From CG2-30-40-21 sp043806395 (GTDB taxonomy: Bacteria; UBA9089; CG2-30-40-21), in assembly GCA_043806395.1 (NCBI GenBank), contig JAZDHC010000047.1, forward strand, positions 1 through 20,168: 20,168 nucleotides of DNA. The letters are read 5' to 3'. Shown in pieces: positions 7,362-15,083 of this stretch. Every line of letters starts with the position of its first letter. Positions within the stretch are counted from its first letter, which is position 1. A program made the translations under genes and the position numbers. The notes beneath the pieces are model-generated. The model was not told where the DNA came from. It did no database searches and saw nothing but the letters and a program-made list of their open reading frames with translations.

Positions 7362-8135
7362 ATGGATATTCAAAATAAAACCGAAGCCGGGATGAGTTTT
7401 GTTGAATTAATGATTGCTGGACTTCTTCTGCTGATTGTTGCCCTGATAACATCCACAACCTTTATGGGCAGTTCTCAAACAATAATTAAGTCATGGGATG
7501 AATCTGTTGCTGTGGCAAGGGCACAGGAATTGCTGGAAGAGGTGAAAGGGATAAGGTATGAGTATATTCATCAGGCGACCAGCACAAGTGTTGCCATGGC
7601 TCACCTGCACTTAAATATTATTAATCCGGTTATTATGCCTTCAGGAACAAACACAGTAAATGTTCCTGTAAGGGTTATTGCACATACTACGGATGATTAT
7701 GTGGCTATGGGATATAATCTTGTCCCATTAACCCTTACATGGGAGCATGAGGGGACAAGTACATCAGCTGGGAACATCAACAATGGTGGATATGGAATCA
7801 ATGCTGCCACCATAACTTTGACTACAAAGGGTACCATAACACAACGATTGTTTGGCACACTTACTCTTAATGGTGGGACCCCAAGTGTTTCCCAACGAGT
7901 GATGATCTTTCCTGCACAGGGTGAGGCTATTAAAGACAAGGATATGATTGGGACAATAACAATGGAGGCATTATTTGTTGATGATGAGGCTGATGAAAAG
8001 TGGCCAACAGATATTTTTCCTGAGGATTACAAGCAAATTGTTATTACTACCAGCTGGGGGAAACAGGGTGGCAAGAGTGGTTCAAGGCAATTGGTTACCA
8101 TTGTCGCACCCAAGCCGGCATCGTATTATCCATGA
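7362..8135 (+). CDS. Prepilin-type minor pilin/pseudopilin (PilV-like)
   Basis: A secreted pilin-like protein, 257 aa from the chosen start. A 10-residue leader ends in Gly10, then MSFVE with the conserved Glu at mature position 5, and a long hydrophobic helix (IAGLLLLIVALITSTTF). This is the class III signal processed by the prepilin peptidase PilD. The following SWDESVAVARAQELLEEVKG is typical of PilV-like minor pilins. I prefer the ATG at 7362 over an upstream ATG at 7308, because 7362 has GGAG at 7350-7353 and gives a normal leader. Its place after pilMNOPQ supports a role in pilus priming or surface specificity. The body, rich in Thr/Val/Gly, is not recognisable to me. Confidence 0.88.
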   Translation: MDIQNKTEAGMSFVELMIAGLLLLIVALITSTTFMGSSQTIIKSWDESVAVARAQELLEEVKGIRYEYIHQATSTSVAMAHLHLNIINPVIMPSGTNTVNVPVRVIAHTTDDYVAMGYNLVPLTLTWEHEGTSTSAGNINNGGYGINAATITLTTKGTITQRLFGTLTLNGGTPSVSQRVMIFPAQGEAIKDKDMIGTITMEALFVDDEADEKWPTDIFPEDYKQIVITTSWGKQGGKSGSRQLVTIVAPKPASYYP

Positions 8136-8202
8136 AGCGTTCAGCCCTCAGTCATCAGCACAGTCAGTCAGGACAAAGAAAACAAATGGGAGAGTAAATA
8201 TT

Positions 8203-9099
8203 ATGTCCTCACTCACTTTGATAAAAATCAACCAAACTCCAAATCTCGAATCACGAATCCCACATTTTCAGATGAAAGCGATAACTGGATTCACCCTTAT
8301 TGAATTATTATTGTCCTTAGTAGGGATGGCTGTAATCATGTTGTCTGTTTTTGCCCTTTTTTCTGGTGGGGTAAAAAACTGGACAACCATGGAGCCTCAA
8401 CTAACCATGCGTCAGGAGGCAACAGATGCACTCTATGGAAAGGCAGGGGATAAATCAGGTGGGATGGTGAACAATATTCAATCTGCGAGGGTTTTGCTTG
8501 ATGGGATTAACACTGCTGGTGCAACAGCAACACTATATGCAGCTACTATGAAGCATGGCACAATAAGCTCAAGCGTAATCTATCTTATCAAGGATGATAA
8601 GCAACAAGTAGGAACAAATACACCGCCAGGAACATTTAGCACGACTGATGGAGGTGGGGATGATGTTGTTTGTTATTATGCGGTTAAGGATGAAGCAGGA
8701 ACATACTCCTCATGGTCACTGAGAAGGGAAATCTATGCCCCGGGTACACCGACAGGGACAGCAGGGACAATTACATCATCATCTACTGTTCTGAAAAAGA
8801 TGGGTAATCCTGACAGAACTGAAACGGGATCATATAGGATATTCACCTATTACAATAAATCAGGAGATGTAGTAGACCCAATTAAGGCTGATCAAAGCAT
8901 AAATAGGGATATTGCCTATATCTCCATAAACATTCAAATGGATATTGATTCTGATCATGATCATAAATATGGCGAGGATCCTCTTGATGGCGTAAACAAT
9001 GATAACGATAATAAGATTGATGAGGATAAACCTATGGATTTAAGTATACTAACCAAGATATTCCCAAGAATGTTATGGAAGGATACGCCGCCACAATAG
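8203..9099 (+). CDS. Prepilin-type minor pilin/pseudopilin (PilW-like) with Asp-rich tail
   Basis: A second prepilin, 298 aa from ATG 8203. The class III signal is ITG-FTLIE (Gly29, Phe30, Glu34) followed by LLLSLVGMAVIMLSVFALF. The ATG at 8203 has GGGAGAG (8188-8194) eight bases upstream but implies a 29-residue leader. The ATG at 8272 would give a normal 6-residue leader but has no ribosome site. Part of the long leader (N-L-E-S-R-I-P) is encoded by AATCTCGAATCACGAATC, which looks like low-complexity repeat DNA. After the helix, MRQEATDAL resembles PilW-type proteins. Residues about 247-278 are Asp/Asn-rich (LDGVNNDNDNKIDED), like calcium-binding loops of dockerin or thrombospondin type 3 repeats. 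Confidence 0.87.
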   Translation: MSSLTLIKINQTPNLESRIPHFQMKAITGFTLIELLLSLVGMAVIMLSVFALFSGGVKNWTTMEPQLTMRQEATDALYGKAGDKSGGMVNNIQSARVLLDGINTAGATATLYAATMKHGTISSSVIYLIKDDKQQVGTNTPPGTFSTTDGGGDDVVCYYAVKDEAGTYSSWSLRREIYAPGTPTGTAGTITSSSTVLKKMGNPDRTETGSYRIFTYYNKSGDVVDPIKADQSINRDIAYISINIQMDIDSDHDHKYGEDPLDGVNNDNDNKIDEDKPMDLSILTKIFPRMLWKDTPPQ

Positions 9100-9173
9100 C
9101 CATCAGCATTCAACTACTGGAATTGATATATCTGCTACCTCAAAAATCAACCCCACACAAGTGTATTTTCTTA

Positions 9174-9202
9174 TTGACAAGTCAAGGAAATTATGGTATT
9201 AT
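9174..9202 (+). promoter_or_regulatory. Strong sigma70-type promoter upstream of the Wzz gene
   Basis: A perfect -35 TTGACA (9174-9179), a 17-bp spacer and -10 TATTAT (9197-9202, 5 of 6 matches). Transcription from here would begin just at the first of two repeat hairpins and run into the Wzz-type gene. The remaining 9100-9310 region carries no supported gene. Confidence 0.65.
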
Positions 9203-9205
9203 TGT

Positions 9206-9265
9206 AGGGGTGAACCTGTGTGTTCACCCTATTGTAGTAGGGGCGAACCTATATGTTCGCCCCTA
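9206..9265. repeat. Two palindromic repeats in the leader of the Wzz gene
   Basis: Hairpin 1 is GGGTGAAC (9208-9215), loop CTGTGT, GTTCACCC (9222-9229). Hairpin 2 is an 11-bp stem, TAGGGGCGAAC (9238-9248), loop CTATAT, GTTCGCCCCTA (9255-9265). Both share the TAGGGG-stem-loop-CCCC design of the 32-bp array at 4703-5022, with compensating base changes that keep pairing (GTAGAC, GTGAAC, GCGAAC). They lie between the promoter and the ribosome site. Confidence 0.9.
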
Positions 9266-9319
9266 TTGATCGTTATCAGCAGTCAGCGATTATTTTAATC
9301 TTTCTAAAAGGTGGAATTT

Positions 9320-10852
9320 ATGCAGCCTGGAAGTTTACCAACATTTAATATCTGGGATTATGTTCAGATAATATTTAAGCGAAAGTGGTTATTTATCCTT
9401 CCCTTTGTAGCTGTTTTTTCAACAACTACCCTCGGCAGCTTTTTCTTGCCCAAGATATATCAATCAAAAGCCATACTTTTAGTTGAACAACAACAGATAG
9501 CCCCATTAGTACAGGGAATGGCTGTTAATCCTCAATCTATGCTTCAGTTGGATACCTTAAGAGAGCAGATGCTTAGCTGGACAAAGTTAGAGGAGATGAT
9601 TAATCAATTGGAATTGGATAAAGGGGCAAAGGGTGGGTCTGGCTCAGAAGCACTTATTAATTCTTTGCGCAAAAGGATTTTAATTACCTTAAAGGGTGAC
9701 CTTATCTTTGTTAGCTTTGAGGATATGGATAAAAAAAATGCTCAAAATGTTGTTAATTATGTGACCAGAACATTTGTTCAGGAAAGCTTGTTTTCACAGG
9801 CAGAAGAGGCAAATTCAGCAATTGATTTTATAAAGAAACAATTAGGGATATATCAACAAAAATTAGAAGAGTCAGAGGCAGCATTAAAGGAATTTAAGGA
9901 AAACAATCTATTCCAGATGCCCGGGGATACCTCAAACCTTGGAAAAGCATTAGAGTTTCGTAACAGATTAACAGAATTAAGGATGGATATTCAAGAAACC
10001 AATAAGATGAGGGATAAGATTCAGAAACAATTAGCATCTGAACAGAAGACTATTGTTTCAGAAACCAAGGGTGCAAATCAGGCTCTATCAAATCTTCAGG
10101 CAAAGTTATCTGAAATGCAAACAGGGCTTCAGGAGCTTTATGCTAAAAAATATACTGATTCTCACCCATGGGTAGTCTCATTGAAGAAAAAGATAGATCA
10201 GGTAGGGTTACAGATTGAACAGGAAAAGAAAAAAGTGGTAGGTGGTGTAGAGACAACAGAAATAAATCCTGCATATCAGGAATTGCAGCAAAAACTTCAG
10301 GAAGCAGAGATGGCGGTTGAATCAATGGGTGCCAGAGAAAAGGAATTGATAAGACTATCTGATGAATCAGAATATAAAGCAAAGAGTGTCCCGGAGCAGG
10401 AACAGGAATTAGCAAAATTAACCAGAGATTCAGCCATAAATGAAAAGATTTATGGTATGCTTTTAGAAAAACTTGAGGCTGCTAACATCTCTCATCGTCT
10501 GGAGATAGCTGAACGCGGAACAAGGTTCAGGGTGGTTGACCCAGCCAGGGAACCCTCTGGACCAATTAAGCCTAAAAAGCAATTGATTGCCTTGATGGGG
10601 TTTATCGTTGGCATTATCTTAGGATGTGGTTCTGTATTCCTTGGCGAATATACGGATCATTCTTTTAGAAGTGTTGAAGACCTCGAAGGATTTTTGGGAC
10701 AACCACTACTTGGCTCTACCTCAAAGATAGTTACTGTAACTGATGTAGCCAAACAAAAGAAAACACGAAGGCATCAATTCTTCCTTATAGCCTTATGTAT
10801 AGTGCTTATTGGATTGTTAACCTTTATTGTGGTGTTTATGGTTAAGACATAG
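9320..10852 (+). CDS. Wzz/GNVR-family polysaccharide chain-length protein
   Basis: An inner-membrane polysaccharide co-polymerase that controls chain length or export of a surface glycan made by the Wzx/Wzy route. The product is 510 aa from ATG 9320. It has TM1 (about 21-43), a long periplasmic coiled-coil region (about 150-400, K/E/Q-rich), a GNVR-like segment VPEQEQELAKLTRDSAINEKIYGMLL, and TM2 (about 420-442) after the typical PxxPIKPKK-like turn. The sequence HSFRSVEDLEGFLGQPLLGS follows. An extra C-terminal helix (about 485-507) is present instead of a tyrosine-kinase domain. An in-frame GTG at 9311 is possible, but it overlaps the AGGTGG that serves as ribosome site for 9320. Confidence 0.9.
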   Translation: MQPGSLPTFNIWDYVQIIFKRKWLFILPFVAVFSTTTLGSFFLPKIYQSKAILLVEQQQIAPLVQGMAVNPQSMLQLDTLREQMLSWTKLEEMINQLELDKGAKGGSGSEALINSLRKRILITLKGDLIFVSFEDMDKKNAQNVVNYVTRTFVQESLFSQAEEANSAIDFIKKQLGIYQQKLEESEAALKEFKENNLFQMPGDTSNLGKALEFRNRLTELRMDIQETNKMRDKIQKQLASEQKTIVSETKGANQALSNLQAKLSEMQTGLQELYAKKYTDSHPWVVSLKKKIDQVGLQIEQEKKKVVGGVETTEINPAYQELQQKLQEAEMAVESMGAREKELIRLSDESEYKAKSVPEQEQELAKLTRDSAINEKIYGMLLEKLEAANISHRLEIAERGTRFRVVDPAREPSGPIKPKKQLIALMGFIVGIILGCGSVFLGEYTDHSFRSVEDLEGFLGQPLLGSTSKIVTVTDVAKQKKTRRHQFFLIALCIVLIGLLTFIVVFMVKT

Positions 10853-10877
10853 GTAGGGAATAGGCTATAGACTGTAG

Positions 10878-11016
10878 GGCACCTCTAAAAACTCACTGAA
10901 GCCGTGCTGGCTGCGTTGCAAAGTCGCTCAAAATGCTCATTTACCACATGTAAACTGCGCTTTTTCGCTTCTTTACGCCTTGCCATCATCGACTTGATTG
11001 AGTTTTTAGAGGTGCC
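10878..11016. mobile_element. MITE-like element with 18-bp inverted repeats
   Basis: A 139-bp element bounded by GGCACCTCTAAAAACTCA (10878-10895) and its perfect reverse complement (10999-11016). The flanks carry a 6-bp direct repeat, CTGTAG (10872-10877 and 11017-11022), consistent with a target duplication. Local DNA has other TGTAG strings, so this is less certain than for the GGCATGG family. The interior has no coding capacity. It splits the Wzz gene from wbqC; the remainder of 10853-11086 holds only short repeats and the wbqC ribosome site. Confidence 0.8.
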
Positions 11017-11086
11017 CTGTAGGTAGTTAGGCTGTAGGTGCAGGGAAAGACTAATAAGCTACAGCCCAAACAACTGGAGGATATCA

Positions 11087-11788
11087 ATGATCGTCAGCAT
11101 TCATCAGCCAGATTATCTTCCATGGCTTGGTTTTTTTGATAAGATTTCACGGTGTGATGTTTTTGTGTTATTGGATAATGTTCAATTTAGCAAGAATTAT
11201 TTTACTAACAGGAATAAGATTCGTACGGCTCAAGAATGGACATGGCTGACTGTTCCTGTATTAACTAAAGGAAAGGCAGACCAAAGGATAGATGAAGTAA
11301 AAATTAACAGCATTAACGAAAAAAGATGGGCAGAAAAACACTGGAAGAGTCTTGAGCAAAGCTACAAAAAGGCACCATTTTTTTCTGAACATGCTGATTT
11401 TTTTTATCAATTATACTCAAGACAATGGGATAGTCTGGCTGAATTAAATAAAACTATTATTTACTACCTTGTTGATGCGTTTGGCATTAAAACAAGGATT
11501 TGTGAAGTAGCAGAGATTGCAGCGGAAGGAAATTCGACAGAATTGCTTTCTAATATTTGCCAGTCATTAGTGGCAGATACTTATCTTTCAGGGGCGTTTG
11601 GAAAGGAATATCTTGAGGAAGGATTGTTTACTGATCATAAAATAAAGGTAGCTTATCAGGATTTTTTTCATCCAGAATATAAGCAGGTATTTTCACCCTT
11701 TATTCCCAATATGTCAGCCATCGATCTTCTTTTCAATTATGGCAAGGATAGCTTGCAAATACTACAGGGAGAAAAAAGGTGTGGATAA
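11087..11788 (+). CDS. WbqC-family protein
   Basis: A member of the WbqC-like family, common in O-antigen and other glycan or glycolipid clusters. The biochemical role is unsettled; thioesterase or amino-acyl/sugar transfer links have been suggested. The 233-aa product carries the unmistakable N terminus IVSIHQPDYLPWLGFFDKI (2-20), followed by FVLLDNVQFSKNYFTNRNKI and WLTVPV, the most conserved family blocks. ATG 11087 has GGAGG (11076-11080) six bases upstream. The 3' end overlaps the start of the phosphoglycosyl transferase gene, so the two are translationally coupled and probably work on the same glycan. Confidence 0.92.
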   Translation: MIVSIHQPDYLPWLGFFDKISRCDVFVLLDNVQFSKNYFTNRNKIRTAQEWTWLTVPVLTKGKADQRIDEVKINSINEKRWAEKHWKSLEQSYKKAPFFSEHADFFYQLYSRQWDSLAELNKTIIYYLVDAFGIKTRICEVAEIAAEGNSTELLSNICQSLVADTYLSGAFGKEYLEEGLFTDHKIKVAYQDFFHPEYKQVFSPFIPNMSAIDLLFNYGKDSLQILQGEKRCG

Positions 11789-12410
11789 AAAAGAAACCTT
11801 TTATCAAAAAAAAGGTAAAAGAATAGTTGATATCATCGGATCAATAGCAGGATTGATTGTTTTTTCCGGATTTTTTGTCATCATCTGGCTGTTAGTCAAG
11901 ATAACATCACCTGGTCCAGCTGTCTATAAACAGGTAAGGGTTGGAAAAGATGGAGAGTTTTTCACCCTTTACAAGTTCAGGTCAATGAGAAGAGATGCAG
12001 AGGTGTATTCTGGTCCACAGGAAACAACTATGAATGATGTCAGGATTACTTCCATAGGTAGAGTTATTAGAAGGACAGGATTAGATGAACTGCCTCAGTT
12101 TTTTAATGTTTTAATAGGGAATATGAGTATTGTTGGTCCTCGTCCGGAAAGGCCATATTTTGTAAACCAAAATGAGTGTTTTCAGGGAAAATGGTTAAGT
12201 GTCAAGCCAGGGCTTTTTGGGTTGGTTGAACTTAAATATGGATTTTCTGATGATTGTCCAGAGATTACACCTGAGGATAAGGTGCCATTGGATTTGGAGT
12301 ATATTGATAAATATTCCTGCTGGATGGATGCAAGAATATTCTTTGCCGTTATCTATAAAATACTTTTTAAGAATTTCTATTTCTCCATGATGTTCTCAAA
12401 GGAAAAATGA
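11781..12410 (+). CDS. Phosphoglycosyl transferase (bacterial sugar transferase, PglC/WcaJ type)
   Basis: A monotopic membrane enzyme that moves a sugar phosphate from a nucleotide sugar to undecaprenyl phosphate, the first step of a surface glycan. The 209-aa product from GTG 11781 has the KRIVD amphipathic start, a re-entrant hydrophobic helix (about 15-40), SPGPAVYKQVRVG, YKFRSM (64-69), the catalytic Asp102-Glu103 in TGLDELPQ, and NMSIVGPRPERP (114-125). The size fits the short PglC-like class that lacks the four-helix WcaJ extension. I chose GTG 11781 (overlapping the wbqC stop by 8 bases, preceded by GGGAGAAAAAAGG) over an ATG at 11739 lying 50 bases inside wbqC. Sugar specificity cannot be read. 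Its last 15 bases overlap the 3' end of the opposing RuBisCO-like gene. Confidence 0.93.
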   Translation: MDKKETFYQKKGKRIVDIIGSIAGLIVFSGFFVIIWLLVKITSPGPAVYKQVRVGKDGEFFTLYKFRSMRRDAEVYSGPQETTMNDVRITSIGRVIRRTGLDELPQFFNVLIGNMSIVGPRPERPYFVNQNECFQGKWLSVKPGLFGLVELKYGFSDDCPEITPEDKVPLDLEYIDKYSCWMDARIFFAVIYKILFKNFYFSMMFSKEK

Positions 12411-13511
12411 CGAGCTATGCAGATATTGGATGCAATTCTTAACATTTACAGTCAAGTCGTCTGAACAAACATACAGGCTGGAGCCAATCAAAAACGCAGC
12501 ATCATTCCCATAGAACTCTTTTAATGTCTTGATGTTTTTAATATCAATTCCGCCGGCTGGAACAGGAAAAGCAGTTTTCAGTTTCCCCATTTTCTTTTTT
12601 AATGTATCCCCTATTTTCTGACAAATCTCTTCAGTAAATGGAAATCTACCGCCATAGTTTGGATAGATAACCATATCAGCCCCTGCCAGACGCATCAAAT
12701 CACCCAATAGTAACTCATGCGAAATACCATGGAACAAATTGCCCATCAAGGCTGGATGTGCCATTATTGGCAAGCCAAGATTATCGGACAGATACCGCAT
12801 AGTATCCAATCCAACAATCATGGGTGAAATGAGAAAACCTCCAACGCCCATTTCCTTGCCTCTTCTGGCATGATCTAATAGTTTTTCATGGGTATCGGTA
12901 ATGTTTGGAAAATAAAGCACCCTTTTGCCTGTTTCTTCCTCTGCCTTGTTTATGGCAGAAAGGCAGCACTGCACCCTTTCCTTAAATGGACAAAAGCTAT
13001 GGTCAACCAAACCATGGTCATCCTTGATAATATCGATGCCACCCAGAGCAAGTTTGTATGCCAACCCTGCCAATTCTTCTGGTGTTTTACCCATGGGTTT
13101 AAGGGCTGTGGCTAATAATGGACGATCTTCTACGGTGAGAAGTCGTCTGATACCTTCTATGCCAAAACCCGGACCAGAAAAATGGGACAAAAAAATATCG
13201 GAAAACTCAACGCCAACTATTTTTATGCCTGACTTAAGGGATATGTTTCCGTATAATACACTTAATAATTGTGGCAGCTGGTAGGCAGTGATTTCATCTG
13301 GATAGCTAATGGCAACGATGAAGGTATGATCTTCTGTCTGGCTTATCCCTTCTACCCTGCCAATGATATTTTCCTGTATCCATTTATCTTGAGCCAGCTG
13401 TTTTACTACCTCAACAGTCTGTTCAATGCAGATATCCTCAGCTATATCCTGTATGGTTTCTTTGGATGCCTCTATTTGATGGGTAACTAAAAGACGATTG
13501 GTATTTGCCAT
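12396..13511 (-). CDS. RuBisCO-like protein (form IV) with KDDH metal-site motif
   Basis: A member of the RuBisCO large-subunit superfamily, 371 aa, shorter than true large subunits (about 450). Seen: the N-terminal EQTVEV block; GPGFGIEGIRRLL; ALKPMG, keeping the Lys that matches RuBisCO Lys175; and GGIDIIKDDHGL, with Lys163, Asp164, Asp165 and His166 where RuBisCO has carbamylated Lys201, Asp202, Asp203 and Glu204. MAHPAL corresponds to the His294 region. YPNYGGRFPF replaces the Lys334 loop, and PVPAGGID stands for the Ser379-Gly-Gly loop. CO2 fixation is therefore very unlikely. Known roles of relatives include the MtnW enolase of methionine salvage and 3-oxo-isoapionate decarboxylation or transcarboxylation; no pathway neighbours are present to decide. 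A TTG at 13526 is an alternative start; ATG 13511 has AGGA five bases upstream. Confidence 0.9.
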   Translation of the reverse strand: MANTNRLLVTHQIEASKETIQDIAEDICIEQTVEVVKQLAQDKWIQENIIGRVEGISQTEDHTFIVAISYPDEITAYQLPQLLSVLYGNISLKSGIKIVGVEFSDIFLSHFSGPGFGIEGIRRLLTVEDRPLLATALKPMGKTPEELAGLAYKLALGGIDIIKDDHGLVDHSFCPFKERVQCCLSAINKAEEETGKRVLYFPNITDTHEKLLDHARRGKEMGVGGFLISPMIVGLDTMRYLSDNLGLPIMAHPALMGNLFHGISHELLLGDLMRLAGADMVIYPNYGGRFPFTEEICQKIGDTLKKKMGKLKTAFPVPAGGIDIKNIKTLKEFYGNDAAFLIGSSLYVCSDDLTVNVKNCIQYLHSSSFFL

Positions 13512-13527
13512 ATGAATCCTGCCCAAT

Positions 13528-14973
13528 TTATTTTCCCTTTAGATGAAGTACGCTGATAGAATTACCCCTGATATTTCCGGTGATGATTTCATTTATTCCA
13601 TCATTATCAACATCAGCAATAGCCAGTCCACCAGGGCAATCTCCCGCATAATAGGCAGTAGGCTTGAGCAATTTACCATCCTTGTCCTGAAGGAATACAG
13701 AGATGTTTTTTGAATGGGTTGATACCAGATCCTGCCTGCCATCATTATTAACATCACCAATCCTTATGCCGCCATTACTTCCCTCAGTAGCCGTGTATGT
13801 ACCTATTAAGCCTATAGAATTATCCTTGCGACCAAATATACTTATCGGTCCACCACCAGAGACAGCTAATTCATTTAAGCCATCGCCGTTTATATCACCA
13901 AGGCATACATTTGGCGGGTTGCCTGCTGGCACAGACAGGTTGCCAACCAGCACTATACTTCTATCTGGTTGTTGAATATAGAGTGAAATTGTATTGTCAC
14001 TATAATTGACACAGGCAATATCATGCATCTCGTCACCATTAATATCACCAACACAAAGCCAGAAAGGGGTAGCACCAGCAGGGTAAAGGAGATGGGCAAA
14101 AATCTCTCCATTATTCAATCTCTGCATGGTCAGGCTATTTGCCTTCTGGAGTGAACCAAAAAGATATTGATAGGTTTCAGGACATTCCTTTAACCAGGTA
14201 AGGATGCTGATGCTTTGACCGCCTGAATTTGTAACAATAATATCATTACGGCCATCTGAGTTTATATCGCCAACCACCAGACCATAAGGACCTCGACCAG
14301 TGGAGTAAACATCTGTTTGAGTAAGTGTTCCACCCTCGTTTTGAGAAAAGACATAAATTTGATCTGCTGCTGCACAACCAACTACTACTTCATTTTTTCC
14401 ATCGCTGTTCAAATCACCTATCCCTACACCAAATGGTCCCTGACCCACTGTATAAGTAGCTTGCGTGGCTAACGAGCCGTTCTTTTGCTGGAGAAACACA
14501 CTGATATTGTTATCATAATAATTGGCAGAGACAACATCATTCAGCCCATCACCATTAACATCCCCTGCAGCAATAATCCCTGGTGAGCCGCCGGTATCAT
14601 ATGTTACTGGTTCGCTTAAAGAAAAAGAGGCTGTCCCAACAGAAGGGGAAGCAGATTTATGGGAAAACTGGCTGATAACAAATGGGGAAATATCATTGTT
14701 TTTATCTATCGTTGATAGATAAAATTTGTGATTGCCGGGACAGGAAACACGAATCTTAATGGGTGATTGTTTTGTCCAATTAAAATTTGGCTGATTATCG
14801 AGCTTGTAGTAATATCCTTTAGTGTCTGTACCCTGCCCCTTCCATGAGACATTAAAACAAGATAATTCATCTCCACCTGTAGGTATAATTTTTATCTCTG
14901 ATGGCGGGGTAACCCCTGCATAACAAAGATTAGCTAAGAAAATAACTGGAACGACATATTTTGTAAGTTTCAA
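13528..14973 (-). CDS. Secreted seven-repeat FG-GAP/VCBS beta-propeller protein
   Basis: An exported 481-aa protein with a signal peptide (about 1-19, ending CYA-G) and a fibronectin-III-like domain (about 22-105, FNVSWKGQG...YYYKL). Seven FG-GAP/VCBS repeats have calcium-binding D-x-N/D-x-D-G loops starting at Asp138, 187, 236, 310, 360, 407 and 454, each followed by a hydrophobic strand and an ISVF-like strand. Seven repeats fit one closed seven-bladed integrin-alpha-like propeller, probably for binding extracellular glycan or protein. The fourth loop is weaker (NGDEMHD) and sits after a 74-residue gap, versus 47-50 for the others. The start is a TTG (14971-14973) supported by a strong AGGAGGG at 14980-14986. 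The RuBisCO-like gene follows within 1-17 bases, implying one transcript. Confidence 0.88.
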   Translation of the reverse strand: MKLTKYVVPVIFLANLCYAGVTPPSEIKIIPTGGDELSCFNVSWKGQGTDTKGYYYKLDNQPNFNWTKQSPIKIRVSCPGNHKFYLSTIDKNNDISPFVISQFSHKSASPSVGTASFSLSEPVTYDTGGSPGIIAAGDVNGDGLNDVVSANYYDNNISVFLQQKNGSLATQATYTVGQGPFGVGIGDLNSDGKNEVVVGCAAADQIYVFSQNEGGTLTQTDVYSTGRGPYGLVVGDINSDGRNDIIVTNSGGQSISILTWLKECPETYQYLFGSLQKANSLTMQRLNNGEIFAHLLYPAGATPFWLCVGDINGDEMHDIACVNYSDNTISLYIQQPDRSIVLVGNLSVPAGNPPNVCLGDINGDGLNELAVSGGGPISIFGRKDNSIGLIGTYTATEGSNGGIRIGDVNNDGRQDLVSTHSKNISVFLQDKDGKLLKPTAYYAGDCPGGLAIADVDNDGINEIITGNIRGNSISVLHLKGK

Positions 14974-14979
14974 GACAAT

Positions 14980-14986
14980 CCCTCCT
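14980..14986 (-). promoter_or_regulatory. Ribosome binding site that sets a TTG start
   Basis: On the minus strand AGGAGGG lies six bases before TTG 14973 and decides the start of the FG-GAP gene. The encoded N terminus is then a proper signal peptide. Confidence 0.85.
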
Positions 14987-14999
14987 ATGTGTATTTTTT

Positions 15000-15080
15000 G
15001 GCATGGTTCAAAAATGGGAAATATCCACCCCCTAACCCCCGCCAGCGGGGGACATCACGGAGAAATGCGTGAACCATGCC
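15000..15080. mobile_element. Short MITE-like element, copy B
   Basis: An 81-bp element starting GGCATGGTTCA (15000-15010) and ending TGAACCATGCC (15070-15080), the same termini as copies A and C. The flanks TATTTTTT (14992-14999) and TATATTTT (15081-15088) form an 8-bp duplication with one mismatch. The interior has a CCCCCGC-CA-GCGGGGG hairpin and CCCCCTAACCCCC, the core motif in inverted orientation. It lies between the promoter and ribosome site of the FG-GAP gene. Confidence 0.8.
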
Positions 15081-15083
15081 TAT

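Noticed and set aside
7975..8202. Upstream extension of the second prepilin gene
   Set aside because: It would overlap the preceding prepilin gene by 160 bases and place about 100 residues before the class III cleavage site. The ATG at 8203 has a good ribosome site.
9075..9269. A 64-codon open frame overlapping the end of the PilW-like gene
   Set aside because: Its C-terminal half is just translated palindromic repeats, it overlaps the -35/-10 promoter, and it has no ribosome site. The peptide resembles no family.
11739..11780. Upstream ATG start for the phosphoglycosyl transferase
   Set aside because: It lies 50 bases inside wbqC and adds residues not expected before the K-R-I-V-D start. 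GTG 11781 has the better-placed ribosome site.
12888..13490. Plus-strand open frames opposite the RuBisCO-like gene
   Set aside because: They are antisense shadows of a gene with clear family motifs, and their translations are low in recognisable features.
12396..13511. Reading the RuBisCO-like gene as a genuine carboxylase
   Set aside because: The Glu204 equivalent is His, the Lys334 loop is missing, and the protein is about 80 residues short. No phosphoribulokinase is in view.
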